64,000 bases of DNA from Voacanga thouarsii (Eukaryota; Streptophyta; Magnoliopsida; Gentianales; Apocynaceae), in contig JANUWF010001101.1 of NCBI GenBank assembly GCA_026120185.1, positions 3,906,001-3,970,000 of the forward strand, given 5' to 3'. How positions within the stretch are numbered: the first letter of the stretch is position 1; each line of letters starts with the position of its first letter. The notes beneath the pieces are model-generated. The model made no database searches. It saw only the letters and a program-made list of their open reading frames with translations, and was not told where the DNA came from. Position numbers and translations under genes: made by a program. Positions 24,092 through 35,574 of this stretch are shown here, piece after piece.

Positions 24092-24155
24092 AGTGTGGTT
24101 TAGTGGTTAGAGCTTGGTGAATTAATTTCTAAGGCCATGAGTTCAAATCTCATCA
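24092..24155 (+). mobile_element. tRNA-derived (SINE head-like) segment in the 5' LTR
   Basis: An A-box TGGTTTAGTGG (24096-24106) is followed by a B-box-like GAGTTCAAATC (24139-24149). The T-arm ATGAG-TTCAAAT-CTCAT pairs perfectly. Acceptor-stem pairing is absent, so this looks like a SINE head captured by the LTR and not a tRNA gene. Confidence 0.5.
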
Positions 24156-25739
24156 TTTAAGCTTTTGTCATGATTATCTTAACTAAGTTTGAATTTTTTT
24201 TTTCTTGCATTCCATGAAAATAGGAATGTTGTTTTAGGGGAGACATGAAGAGAATGTCCTAATCTTATCCTTATGTCCTAAAAAGAATTCTAGAGGAATT
24301 CTTGTCCTTTTTATTACCTCTAGCTTGTCCTAATGTCTTTATAATTTAAATCCATTAAATCTCTTCTTTTGAACTCCAAAATTCTGTGATAATTCTTTCA
24401 CATTGAATTTCGAAAATCAGCTTTGGAGGATGGGGAGTTGGCCGAAAATAGGAGGGGAAATAGGAAGGGTTTCCAAGAGAAATCAATCACCATGAAAGAA
24501 TCTTCAAAATTCACCTTCATGTTGTTCATATTTTAGTGAAGGAAAATCTGGAAAATTTTCCAGAATTTTTGCAGACCATATCTTCGAAAATTCAGCCAGA
24601 AAACCTCTTCATTTGCTGCTAAGAAAATGGTCATTTCATGTGGCTAGAGGGCTGGAAAATCTATACCATTTTAGGACTGCACAAACTGTGCAAAACCAGA
24701 AAAAAAATTCTAGACATTTCGCAGCTTTCAACCAAGGAAATGAAGCTGTTTTAGTCCATCTTCAAGCCAGCAAAAATCCTCTGTATTTCTCCAGAAAGAA
24801 GGCTGGAAAGTCACATTTGAAAGACCTTCAAACCCCCTCAAGAACCAGCTGCAAATCGGGTTGAAGAAGTGTAGAAATTCTGCACAAACCTTCGAAACCT
24901 TGGACAGCTTGAAACCAGAATTTTTCCAGCTTTGCTTCCTTCAAGCCTAGGCCGAAAACCACCCTTCAACTTCTGTAACATTGATCCTTGTTCAGCCATG
25001 GACTGAACATCATTGACCTTCACACTTACCTTGAACTCATGGACTCCATAACCACACCTCAAAACACTCCTAAGATCACTCCATTCAAACTCTTTTTGAA
25101 CTTCAAAAAAATTCCAGCATTTTACTCCATTAAACCACTCTTGCATTAGGCTAACTAACCAGAATTTCCTCTGCCTTCATAGACTGAATTTCGGTCAGCT
25201 CTATAGCTTGAACAAGCTCCATTCATTCCATCAAAATCACCTTGTTCAGCCGGCACCATTGAAGAGTGAAGAAACCTTCCTTGATCAAACACCATAGCTA
25301 ACCACCTACCTTAACCAACTCCACTACTTTCTCCATTTAGATTTTAAAAAAAATATATGTTCACTCTCTCTCCCACAAGCTGAAAATCGAAAATTTCCTT
25401 CAACCTAGACCATTCGGCCATCACTCTACCAGATTTCGTGCAGCATTCTCCCACACACTCTCCATTTTCACCAAGAACACCAGGACACACACTAAACTTC
25501 TTCAAGCCTAAACCTACTCTAGACACCTCCAATCACTCTCAAATACTCCAGATCACTTCTATTTAATCCCTAAACTTCATTTCTAGTATTTATAACACAA
25601 AACCTTGTAAACAAGAATTTTCAAATAGATCAAAATTAGCCTTTTCCCTTGAAGGTCTCAAGAACATCAACAAGGTAAATCAAGAACAACCTTCTTGTTC
25701 ATCCTTTTCCATTCAATTCTTAATATACCCTTCTAATGC

Positions 25740-25741
<2 letters not shown>

Positions 25742-25780
<39 letters not shown>
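25742..25780. repeat. (CT)n tract in the 5' LTR
   Basis: A pure CT repeat is preceded by CGCT units. The other LTR has a longer pure version at 35532-35578. Confidence 0.95.
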
Positions 25781-25782
<2 letters not shown>

Positions 25783-28171
25783 CGAAATGGTTGATCAACC
25801 ATCAACCATGGCTGTTTTTCCCGGTGGATCACTCAAGACTCTCTATCGCGCGTGGACCTTCTTTTGTCTTCATCAAAGCAATCGACAATCAAGTATCCAT
25901 TCTTAAATCCTTTCTTTTTAAATTCTGAAATCATGTCTCCTAGGTGTTGATAGGGAGATAGAGTATGAATGGAGATTGAGTATATGCATGTGGATTAAGG
26001 GGATGGAGTTAAGACATGATGATTGTTGTATATGGCTAAGTTGTATGTGTTTTCTTTTTGAATCATTGTATGTTCTTCGTGCTTAATGAATTTTATGGAT
26101 GTTTGAAGCATGTTAGAGATCATGACACCAAAGGTGATTAGGCTCTTATGTTTCTATTTTCCATTGAAGCCATTAATGATGATTATGCCTAGAAGGAAGT
26201 TAGCCTTGTGATAGTATGTGTTAAGTCAAGCATGTGTTCATGAATGGATTGGTTTATTATTTGATGTTGGAGAATGTGTTTATGAATCTTTTCTAGCAAT
26301 AGGAAAATCATGGTGAAAGAGTATTTTCTTGTTAAGTCTAGGTTATTTTTATTAACAAATTTTATTACTTTAAATAGAATTACTACTATATTTTTCTCTA
26401 TAAAATTCGAAACTCTAGGAAGATTTGGAGTGGTTTATTAATTAAAATATTAATATTTTCTTTATCAAATAAATGAGATCTTTTGTTAAAAATAATATAT
26501 ATATATATAGTAATAAATCTTTTATAATAAATAAAATATTAGAATTAATTGATGACCTTGTAGACCTTAGTTCAAACTTTTACCTATATTCCTAAATATT
26601 ATTTATATTAAAATCTATTTGTTATTTATTAATTAAAAATTTAAAATAATTCATTTATTATTAATTTTATTTATTACTAATTATTTATTATCTATTAAAA
26701 AATTAATTAAAAATTATTTGTAATTTATTATTTACTTATAATAAAGCTATTTTTAAATTACCATTTATTAATATTATTAGGACTTAATATTATTTAAAAT
26801 TCAAACCTTCTTTTATTTATTAATAATAGCACTCAAGAATTATTAATTGAGTCTATAATTTATTAGCAATTATTTTAGAACCCCAAGTTATTTTAACTTA
26901 TCAAACTAGACTTATTTTATAAAATTCTTTTTTTTTTAGCTAGCCTTAAAGCTTAGAACATTAGGGTCGTGATGGTAATGGGTTGAACTAGGATTATTTT
27001 GTGTAAGTGAGTTTAGCTTGAATGTAACCTTATGTTTTGTGTTTACTCCAGGCGGGGTTAGGTCAGCCTTGGAAGACTTTTGAGTTTGAGCAAGCAAAGA
27101 ATCAGGTAAGCTCCTGCATGGAATTTTGTGAAGACAAAAAATTACTGTGGCAAGCCAAATGCGATGCGTATGGACATTTATTTTGTGAAAGCAATTAAGG
27201 ACTGTTTTTCCTTTTTATTCCAGATAAACAAATCATTTGAAAAATTAAACAAGCAGTTCTACACAAAATGCTAAACTCTTTCTAAAACCCAACTTTGACA
27301 AGATTTTTAGAAACCCTTAATTGCTATTTCCAAATAAAACAAATTATGAGCAATTTTCTCCCAAGTGGGACAATCAACGTTGAGTACTCAATAAGGGTAG
27401 ACCACCAGGACTAGTCTTTGAAGGGTTAGGGTAAGTCTCTCAGTAGGTGGCTACCTCTGAGGGGTGAGTCCTTCCTGGATAGGATGCCAGTCCGGTAGGT
27501 CATGCCGGTCTGAGCTAGCAAGTTTCGGTCCTGTGGAATGTGTGTTCCGGAGTGGACAACCGGTAAGTTTGGGTGTAGAGATGGAGGAGTATCTCACCCG
27601 GTAGGCCGTACACCTACCCTCTGTCAGCTTGCACAAAGTGTGGCATTCTGACCGTTATTTAGTCATGGGGCCCAACGTGTGGTAACCCATGGCTACCTAT
27701 TTGAGTGGTTGTATTTATTGTGCACATGTATGGTTTTAAAAGCAAAACGCCACTCTTTATTTTCAACACTCATTTATTGCTTGCCAGCACTTTTCCTTAT
27801 GAAACTTTTACAACTTGCATGCATGAATTGTTTTACCTGAAACACTCAAAGCACACACGGGCTTACTGAGATTTTTATCTCACCACCTTTTATGCCATGT
27901 TTTCAGGAAGGTCCTACGGTGGAGGTCATTAGCTAGATTGTTGCCAATGCTTTGAAGACTCATGTTATTTTCTTTATGTGATGTTTTGAGAGATTGTTGC
28001 AAACAATTTATTTTGGATTTGTTCCAGTATACATCTTTTGGGTTGTAATAAGTTTAATTTTAAAGTCTTTATTTTATTTTATTCTATATAACATTGTTAT
28101 AAAGACCTCTTATCCTCTGGACGGGGCGACATCCCTGGTCCTGATCGGCCTAGGTAGTGGGGTGTTGCAAA

Positions 28172-28183
28172 TGGTATCAGAGC
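28172..28183 (+). other. Gypsy-A primer-binding site
   Basis: TGGTATCAGAGC, two bases after the LTR, is complementary to initiator tRNA-Met. Confidence 0.93.
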
Positions 28184-28277
28184 GCAGGGTTAGGCAAGTA
28201 TTGATGGTATATACTTTGATTTATTGAGTTCAAACTGTTTGTCTGACCTGTCTTGTTTGTTCTGTAGGATTGTTAGA

Positions 28278-28745
28278 ATGATTAGGACTGCAAGGAAATG
28301 GTAGCAATGGCACCCTCCCATTCCTATCTACCCGGAGGACTTACCAGTGCCTCAGCCTGCACCTCAGCCTGCACCACAGTCAATCATTGCCCTGGATGAT
28401 AGTAGTGACGATGAGGTCCAGATCATTGAGCCACCTCCAATACCTGTGATCGACCTGGTTACTGACAGTGAAGACGAGGAGATAGACATGGAATATGTTC
28501 CCTTCCCTCCTAGTCCCATAGTTGACTTGGCAGCTGACAGTGATGATCCAGGGGAGATAGATTATGAATCTCCACCTAGACCTTCCTTTGTAACCCCACC
28601 CAATCAGGTTGAAACCGGGGAGAGTTCTAGGAGACCTGGGAAGGAGCCAATGGATGGGTTTGCTAATGGGGCTGGGAGAGACTTCACTAGGAATTCTGGG
28701 GGGTGGTTATATGAGGCTGACTTTGAAGATTCTGATGAGGACTAG
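28278..28745 (+). pseudogene. Gypsy-A upstream acidic ORF with SUMO-interacting-like motifs
   Basis: An ATG at 28278 opens a frame of 155 codons that ends at 28745, broken only by a TAG at codon 9. The product is Pro-rich near the start (PQPAPQPAPQ) and then strongly acidic. Three patches have a hydrophobic core followed by Asp/Glu/Ser: IIALDDSSDDE (28383-28415), VIDLVTDSEDEE (28446-28481) and IVDLAADSDD (28518-28547). The middle one closely resembles the VIDLT-x-D-S SUMO-interacting motif. I do not recognise a known domain. It lies between the primer site and gag in the same strand, so it would be made from the element RNA. Function is unknown; SUMO binding is inference from motif shape. Confidence 0.6.
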
Positions 28746-29028
28746 AAAGGCTAAGTGCTGCTACAATTGGGATGTTTTATTTACTACTTTTCATAAATTC
28801 CTATGCTAAGGATTTTCTTCTCTTTTCTCATGTTTACTGCTTTAATTTCGAATTTATGCAAATAAGAGTGCCTGGAGTACTCTAGATCTTGAGGAAAAAT
28901 CTATATGCAATTCTTTATACAAAACTTGCATCCAATTTTCTTCCGCTTGAAGTTGAATGTGAATGCATGCTCAATTTGGATATTTTTAACTTTTGTGCAT
29001 AAACTCATTATCTGGGGAATGGTTTAGA

Positions 29029-30112
29029 ATGGCACCCAAACGTCGCGCAGCCACATCCAGTAGAAGGGTTCCTGAGGCAGAGCCCGTGACCCCGGAGTTG
29101 GAAACAACTCAAATGCCATCATCGAACCAGGGGGATGAGAACGAACTGGAGCCAGAAATGGGATCAGAAGAATCGGTTAGCGTAACTATGACGCAAGCAT
29201 TCCACAAGGTGACCGAGATTCTACAAACCTTGACAGAGCGAAGAAATCCGAAAGGGGAAGACGAGGCATTGGAGCGGTTTCTGAAATTTTAACCACCTAT
29301 CTTCTTGGGGGAGGCCGAACAAGACCAGAAAGCAGAATAATGGGTGGAACAAATGGGGGACATCTTTGCTACGCTCCAGTACACTGAGAAGCGAATGGTC
29401 AAGTTTGCTGCATTCCGGTTGAGGGGTCCAGCTCGAGCATGGTGGCAAAGGGTTCAAGACGACTGGGAGATGATTGACTAAGACTGGACATGGGCTAATT
29501 TTGTAGAAGCATTCCGGGCAAAATATATCCCTCAGTGGATAGTTGAGAAACGGGAAGATGAGTTCCAGAATCTAAAGCAGGGAAGCCTGACGGTAGCCCA
29601 ATACGCAGCCCGGTTCACGCAACTGTTAAAGTACTGCAAGAGGCTGGTGGATACTGAACAGAACAGAACGAGGCAATTTGTTAAGGGATTAAGGCAAGAG
29701 TTAAGAATGGCGTTAGCACCCTCTCCATCGACGACTTATTCGGGGGCTGTGGATGCAGCCACCCGTACTGAGAATGAGGATCGCAACCGATTGGCTCCAC
29801 GACCGTTTGTACCGTCAAGACAGCCGCCGAGACCTTTTCAGAGGCAGCAACCTAACAAGCGCCCTGCCAACCAGCAATGGCAGAATCGGGGAAAGCAAGC
29901 CCGAACAGCACTGGTTGGTCCTGCGCAGAATCTTCCATTATGCCGGCACTGTGGAAAAAGGGGCCACATTGAGAAAAATTGTTAGTCCAGAGGAGGTGAG
30001 CGGAAGTGCTACCACTGCGGAGACCCGAATCATCTGCGGAACACCTGCCCTAAACTTCTCCGAGTCGGACAAGGGAACCCAGCTCAGAACCCAGGGCCCA
30101 ATCGAGCCAATA
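29029..30112 (+). pseudogene. Gypsy-A gag
   Basis: Starting MAPKRRAATSSRRVPEAEP at 29029, the frame contains a typical gypsy gag core (FAAFRLRGPARAWWQRV, KYIPQWIVEKREDEF, YAARFTQLLKYC). It ends in two zinc knuckles, CRHCGKRGHIEKNC (29941-29982) and CYHCGDPNHLRNTC (30007-30047). Stops occur near 29290, 29340, 29480 and 29983; the first fits a CAA-to-TAA change (KF-Q-PP) and the last fits TGG-to-TAG. Gag and pol share one reading frame. Confidence 0.9.
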
Positions 30113-33100
30113 CCTTGGGAGCTTCCGGGAGTGGAACGCAGAAGCCGCAGGTGAAAGCAAAAGTTTTCGCTCTCAATCGGGAGGAGGTTGGACCTGATGC
30201 AGCAGTAGTGGAAGGTACATTTACTATCCAAGGTCGTTCCGTTAATGCATTGATAGACCCTGGATCTACCCATTCATATTTAAATAAGAATTATGCATAT
30301 CAATTGGGTTGGGATGGAGTGGAACTACCTTTTACCTTGTTGGTAAGTACACATTTGGGGAAAGTAGTGCAAGCGGATCGGTATGTGCAGAATTATAAAG
30401 TTGAAGTAGGGAGAGAAAGCTTGGAGGGAGATCTAATAGTCTTAGCCATTGATGATTATGATTTAATATTGGGAATGGATTGGCTAGCAAAGCATGGTGC
30501 TAGAGTAGACTGTAAGAATAAGTCAGTTCAGTTCATTAGACCAGGATGTGATGTGTTGGAGTTCAATGGCAAGGAAGTAAAAGAATTGAAGTTTTTGATA
30601 GCTGGGGCTAAAACCCAGAAATTATTGAGGCAAGGATGTCAATGATATCTGGCTTATGTGATAAACAAGCCAAAGGACCAGTGCACCTTGGAAGATACTG
30701 AGGTGGTAAAGGATTTTCCCGACGTGTTCCCTGCGGAACTCACTTCTCTACCTCCCAATCGAGAAGTTGAGTTCACCATTGATTTAGTCCCAGGAGCGGA
30801 ACCGGTGTCTCGAACTCCATATCGGATGGCACCGGCAGAGTTGAAAGAATTAAAGGAGCAGCTAGAAGAGCTGGTAAGGCAAGGCTATATTAAACCTAGC
30901 ACGTCACCCTGGGGAGCACCTGTACTATTTGTGAAGAAAAAAGACGGGACTCTAAGGCTGTGTATTGACTACCGAGGCTTGAACAACCTGACCATCAAGA
31001 ATAAATATCCTCTGCCATTAATTGACAAGCTGTTCGACCAGTTGCAAGGATCCAGTTGTTACTCAAAACTGGATTTGAGGCAAGGCTACTATCAAGTGAG
31101 GATAAAAGAGGAAGATATTCCTAAGACGGCCTTTAATACAAGATATGGTCACTATGAGTTTGTGGTGATGCCTTTCGGGGTAACCAACGCACCCGCGGTA
31201 TTTATAGATCTGATGCATCGAGTGTTCCAGCCCTACTTAGACAAGTTCATGGTGGTCTTCATCGACGACATACTTATATACTCCAAGAGCCCGGAGGACC
31301 ATGCAGAACATTTGAAGTTGGTACTAGGAAAGCTAAGGGAGCACAAGCTTTACGCCAAGTTTAGCAAGTGCGAGTTTTGGTTGGATAGTGTGGCATTTCT
31401 TGGTCACGTGGTGACCAAGGAAGGGATCAAAGTAGACCCAGCGAAGGTTGAAGCCGTATTAGACTGGAAGCAACCAGAGAACATCACCGAGATTCGAAGC
31501 TTCTTGGGATTAGCTGGCTACTACCAGAGGTTTATTAAGGGGTTTTCAACGCTAGCATCTTCTATGACCCGACTGCTGAGAAAGGATATACCCTTTGTTT
31601 GGAATGAAAAATGTGAAAAGAGTTTTCAAGAGTTGAAGCGGAGGTTAATGTCAGCGCCTGTGTTGAGTCTACCAGAGGCAGATAAGCCTTACGCATTATA
31701 TACGGATGCTTCGAAGGAAGGCTTGGGAGCAGTTTTGATGCAAGATAGGAAGGTGATTGCCTATGCTTCTCGAAAATTGAAGCCGCATGAAGTCAATTAT
31801 CCCACCCACGATCTGGAATTGGCTGCCATTGTGTTCGCCTTAAAGAAATGGCGGCACTACTTGTATGGAGCAGAATATGAAGTGTTCACCGATCATAAGA
31901 GCCTGAAGTACATTTTCATCTAGAAAGACTTGAATTTGAGGCAGCGAAGATGGATGGAATTTTTAGAAGAGTACCGTTGTCCCATTAACTACCACCCCGG
32001 GAAAGCCAACGTCGTTGCTGATGTCCTGAGCCGGAAAGTCAGAATGGCCAGGCTAAGGGTACAGGAGGTTCAAGTAGTTTAGGATGTGTTGGATAGAAGA
32101 GCAGAACTGCAAGAAGAGAAGATTATTATTAATAACCTGAGGTTGATACCAAATCTAAGACAGGAGATTATTGAAGCCCAGCAGAGTAATGCGGAATTTC
32201 AGTTTTTCAAGGACAAGGAGCTTAAACGGCAAAGCAGTGAATTCCGACAGGACGGAGCGGGAGTGTTGTACTTATGAGATCGTTTGTGTGTACCCGAGAA
32301 GCACCAGTTGAGGGACAGAATTTTAGAAGAAGCGTATAAGAGCAAGTACGCCATTCATCCGGGAGAGGTCAAGATGTATCAAGATCTGAAAAAGTCTTAT
32401 TGGTGGCCCGGGATGAAGCGGAACGTGGTTAAGTATATCTCAATGTGTTTAACCTGTCAGAAGGTCAAAATGGAGCACAAAAAGGTGGCAGGATTATTAC
32501 AACCGTTGCCAGTACCGGAATGGAAATGGGAAGAGGTGACCATGGACTTCGTTACCAGACTCCCTATGGCAAGGAACCAAAAGGACGCCATATGGCTAGT
32601 GGTAGATCGATTGACCAAGTCCGCGCATTTCATACCCGTGAATGTAAGGGATTCAATGGAAAAATTGGCTCAGACCTATGTGCGGGAAATAGTCAGATTA
32701 CACGGAGTGCCTTCAAGTATTGTGTCCGACCGTGATCCGAGATTTACATCCTGATTTTGGGGCAAGTTTCAAGAATCGATGGGTTCTAGTCTGAAGTTCA
32801 GTACGACGGCGCATCCGCAGACCGATGGACAGTCAGAAAGGGTTATTCAGATATTGGAGGATATGCTGAGAGCTGTGTATTGGATTTCGGGGATAAGTGG
32901 ATCGAAAGTGTGCCGTTTGCCGAGTTGTCATGCAATAACAGTTATCAAACTTCGATTGGAATGGCTCCGTATGAAGCTCTATATGGTCGTAAGTGTCAAG
33001 TACCGTTATACTGGAGTTGGTCAAAGGATGGACACATAAGCAAATCGGGGGAAGTCTATGTTCAAGAAATGTTGGATAAGGTCAAGTTAATTAGGGAAAG

Positions 33101-33584
33101 GTTGAAAGCAGCCCAGAGTCGACAAAAGAGTTACGTAGATAATAGGCGAAGAGAGTTAGAATTTTAGGTGGGAGACAGCGTGTTCCTAAAACTGACACCA
33201 AATAGGAGGATCCTGAAACATCCGAAAGGGGAAAAGCTGAATCTGAGGTACTTGGGACCGTTTCCAATAAAAGAGAGAATTGGGCCGGTGGCGTATTGAT
33301 TGGATTTGCCAGATGGGTTGACGGGAATTCACGACGTATTCCATGTTTCGCAGCTGAGGAAGTACAATGCCGATCCCGGACATGTTTTGAATGATGAGCC
33401 ATTAGTGCTACAACCCGATCTGAGCTATGTGGAGAAACCCGTAAAGATATTGGACCGAAGTATCAAGACTCTTCGGAACAAGCAGATTCCGATGGTAAAA
33501 GTGCAGTGGGAGCATCATGGCATGTGACATGCCACATGGGAAACAGAAGAATGGGTAAAGCGAAAGTATCCCGATCTGAGATGA
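30113..33584 (+). pseudogene. Gypsy-A pol with C-terminal chromodomain
   Basis: The protease has ALIDPGSTHSYL (about 30247) and LILGMDWLAKHGA. The reverse transcriptase runs from [16 protein letters not shown] through [13 protein letters not shown] to FIDD (31258-31269). RNase H has [16 protein letters not shown] and [10 protein letters not shown]. The integrase has a zinc region (HPGEVKMY, CLTCQKVKMEHKK) and a core with VTMDFVTRLP and VSDRDPRFTS. The chromodomain (about 33430-33584: PVKILDRSIKTLRNK, VKVQWEHHG, ATWETEEW) probably targets insertion to marked chromatin. Stops occur at 30645, 31923, 32082, 32277, 32754, 33167, 33299 and 33527, and one frameshift lies near 32875. The conserved order and the single frame suggest recent coding ability. 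Confidence 0.93.
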
Positions 33585-33615
33585 ATGTGCGTCTGAATTT
33601 CGGGACGAAATTCTT

Positions 33616-33630
33616 CTAAGGAGGGGAGGA
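33616..33630 (+). other. Gypsy-A polypurine tract
   Basis: TCTAAGGAGGGGAGGA precedes the 3' LTR directly and is the likely plus-strand primer. Confidence 0.9.
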
Positions 33631-35530
33631 TGTGAAACCCCACCTAAAGCCAACCCTAGAGTAAGGGGGTCGGGATGCATATCATATTATTTTGCATGAA
33701 TATATATGTTTTTGAATGATTTTATGTGCTTTAGAATTGTGGATTATAGGTTAAAATGCTTAGTTATACTTATTGAGTAGGAGGGGTAAAATGGTAATTT
33801 TGCTTGAGGTCAAAATAGGAAGATAGCTTGAGGATTTCATAAGAAGAATATGTGGTTGAGAAAATAAGAACAAGAATTAGTGTGGTTTAGTGGTTAGAGC
33901 TTGGTGAATTAATTTCTAAGGTCATGAGTTCAAATCCCATCATTTAAGCTTTTGTCATGATTATCTTAACTAAGTTTGAATTTTTGTTTTCTTGCATTCC
34001 ATGAAAATAGGAATGTTGTCTTAGGGGAGACATGAAGAGAATGTCCTAATCTTATCCTCATGTCATAAAAAGAATTCTAGAGGAATTCTTGTCCTTTTTA
34101 TTACCTCTAGCTTGTCCTAACGTCTTTATAATTTAAATCCATTAAATCTCTTCTTTTGAACTCCAAAATTCTGTGATAATTCCTTCACCTTGAATTTCAA
34201 AAATCAGCTTTGGAGGATGGGGAGTTGACTGAAAATAGGAGGGGAAATAGAAAGGGTTTTCAAGAGAAATCAATCACCATGAAAGAACCTTCAAAATTCA
34301 CCTTCATGTTGTTCATATTTTAGTGAAGGAAAATCTGGAAAATTTTCCAGAATTTTTGCAGACCATATCTTCGAAAATTCAGCCAGAAAACCTCTTCATT
34401 TGCTGCCAAGAAAATGGTCATTTCATGTGGCAAGAGGGCTGGAAAATCTATACCATTTTAGGACTGCACAAACTGTGCAAAACAAGAAAAAAATTCTAGA
34501 CATTTCGCAGCTTTCAACCAAGGAAATGAAGCTGTTTTAGTCCATCTTCAAGCCAGCAAAAATCCTCTGTATTTCTCCAGAAAGAAGGCTGGAAAGTCAC
34601 ATTTGAAAGACCTTCAAACCCCCTCAAGAACCAGCTGCAAATCGGGTTGAAGAAGTGTAGAAATTCTGCACAAACCTTCGAAACCTTGGACAGCTTGAAA
34701 CCAGAATTTTTCCAGCTTTGCTTCCTTCAAGCCTAGGCCGAAAACCACCCTTCAACTTCTGTAACATTGATCCTTGTTCAGCCATGGACTGAACATCATT
34801 GACCTTCACACTTACCTTGAACTCATGGACTCCATAACCACACCTCAAAACACTTCTAAGATCACTCCATTCGAACTCTTTTTGAACTTCAAAAAAATTC
34901 CAGCATTTTACTCCATTAAACCACTCTTGCATTAGGCTAACTAACCAGAATTTCCTCTGCCTCCATAGACTGAATTTCGGTCAGCTCTATAGCCTGAACA
35001 AGCTCCATTCATTCCATCAAAACCACCTTGTTCAGCCGGCACCATTGAAGAGTGAAGAAACCTTCCTTGATCAAACACCATAGCTAACCACCTACCTTAA
35101 CCAACTCCACAACTTTCTCCATTTAAATTTCAAAAAAATCTGATCACTCTCTCTCCCACAAGCTGAAAACCGAAACTTCCCTTCAACCTAGACCATTCGG
35201 CCAGCACTCTACCAGATTTCGTGCAGCATTCTCCCACACTCTCTCCATTTTCACCAAGAACACCAAAAACACCAAGAACACACACTAAACTTCTTCAAGC
35301 CTAAACCTACTCTAAACACCTCCAATCACTCTCAAATACTCTAGATCACTTCTATTTAATCCCTAAACTTCATTTCTGGTATTTATAACACAAAACCTCG
35401 CAAACAAGAATTTTCAAACGGATCAAAATTAGCCTTTTCCCTAGAAGGTCTCAAGAACATCAACAAGGTAAATCAAGAACAACCTTCTTGTTCATCCTTT
35501 TCCATTCAATTCTTAGTATGCCCTTCTAAT

Positions 35531-35574
<44 letters not shown>

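Larger units (their letters stand above)
23844..28169 (+). repeat. Gypsy-A 5' LTR
   Basis: This 4326-bp LTR is nearly identical to 33631-37970. It holds a tRNA-like segment, a (CT)n tract, an AT-rich block at about 26340-26940 and a GC-richer 3' part. Frames inside it, such as the 102-codon minus frame at 24838-25146, recur in the other LTR only because the LTRs are copies. Confidence 0.95.

Noticed and set aside
24092..24155. A functional tRNA gene.
   Set aside because: The boxes and T-arm are present, but the acceptor stem does not pair and the anticodon arm is poor.
24838..34932. A 102-codon minus-strand frame found twice (24838-25146 and 34624-34932).
   Set aside because: It lies at the same place in both gypsy-A LTRs and is duplicated with them. 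It has no domain, and its conservation needs no coding function.
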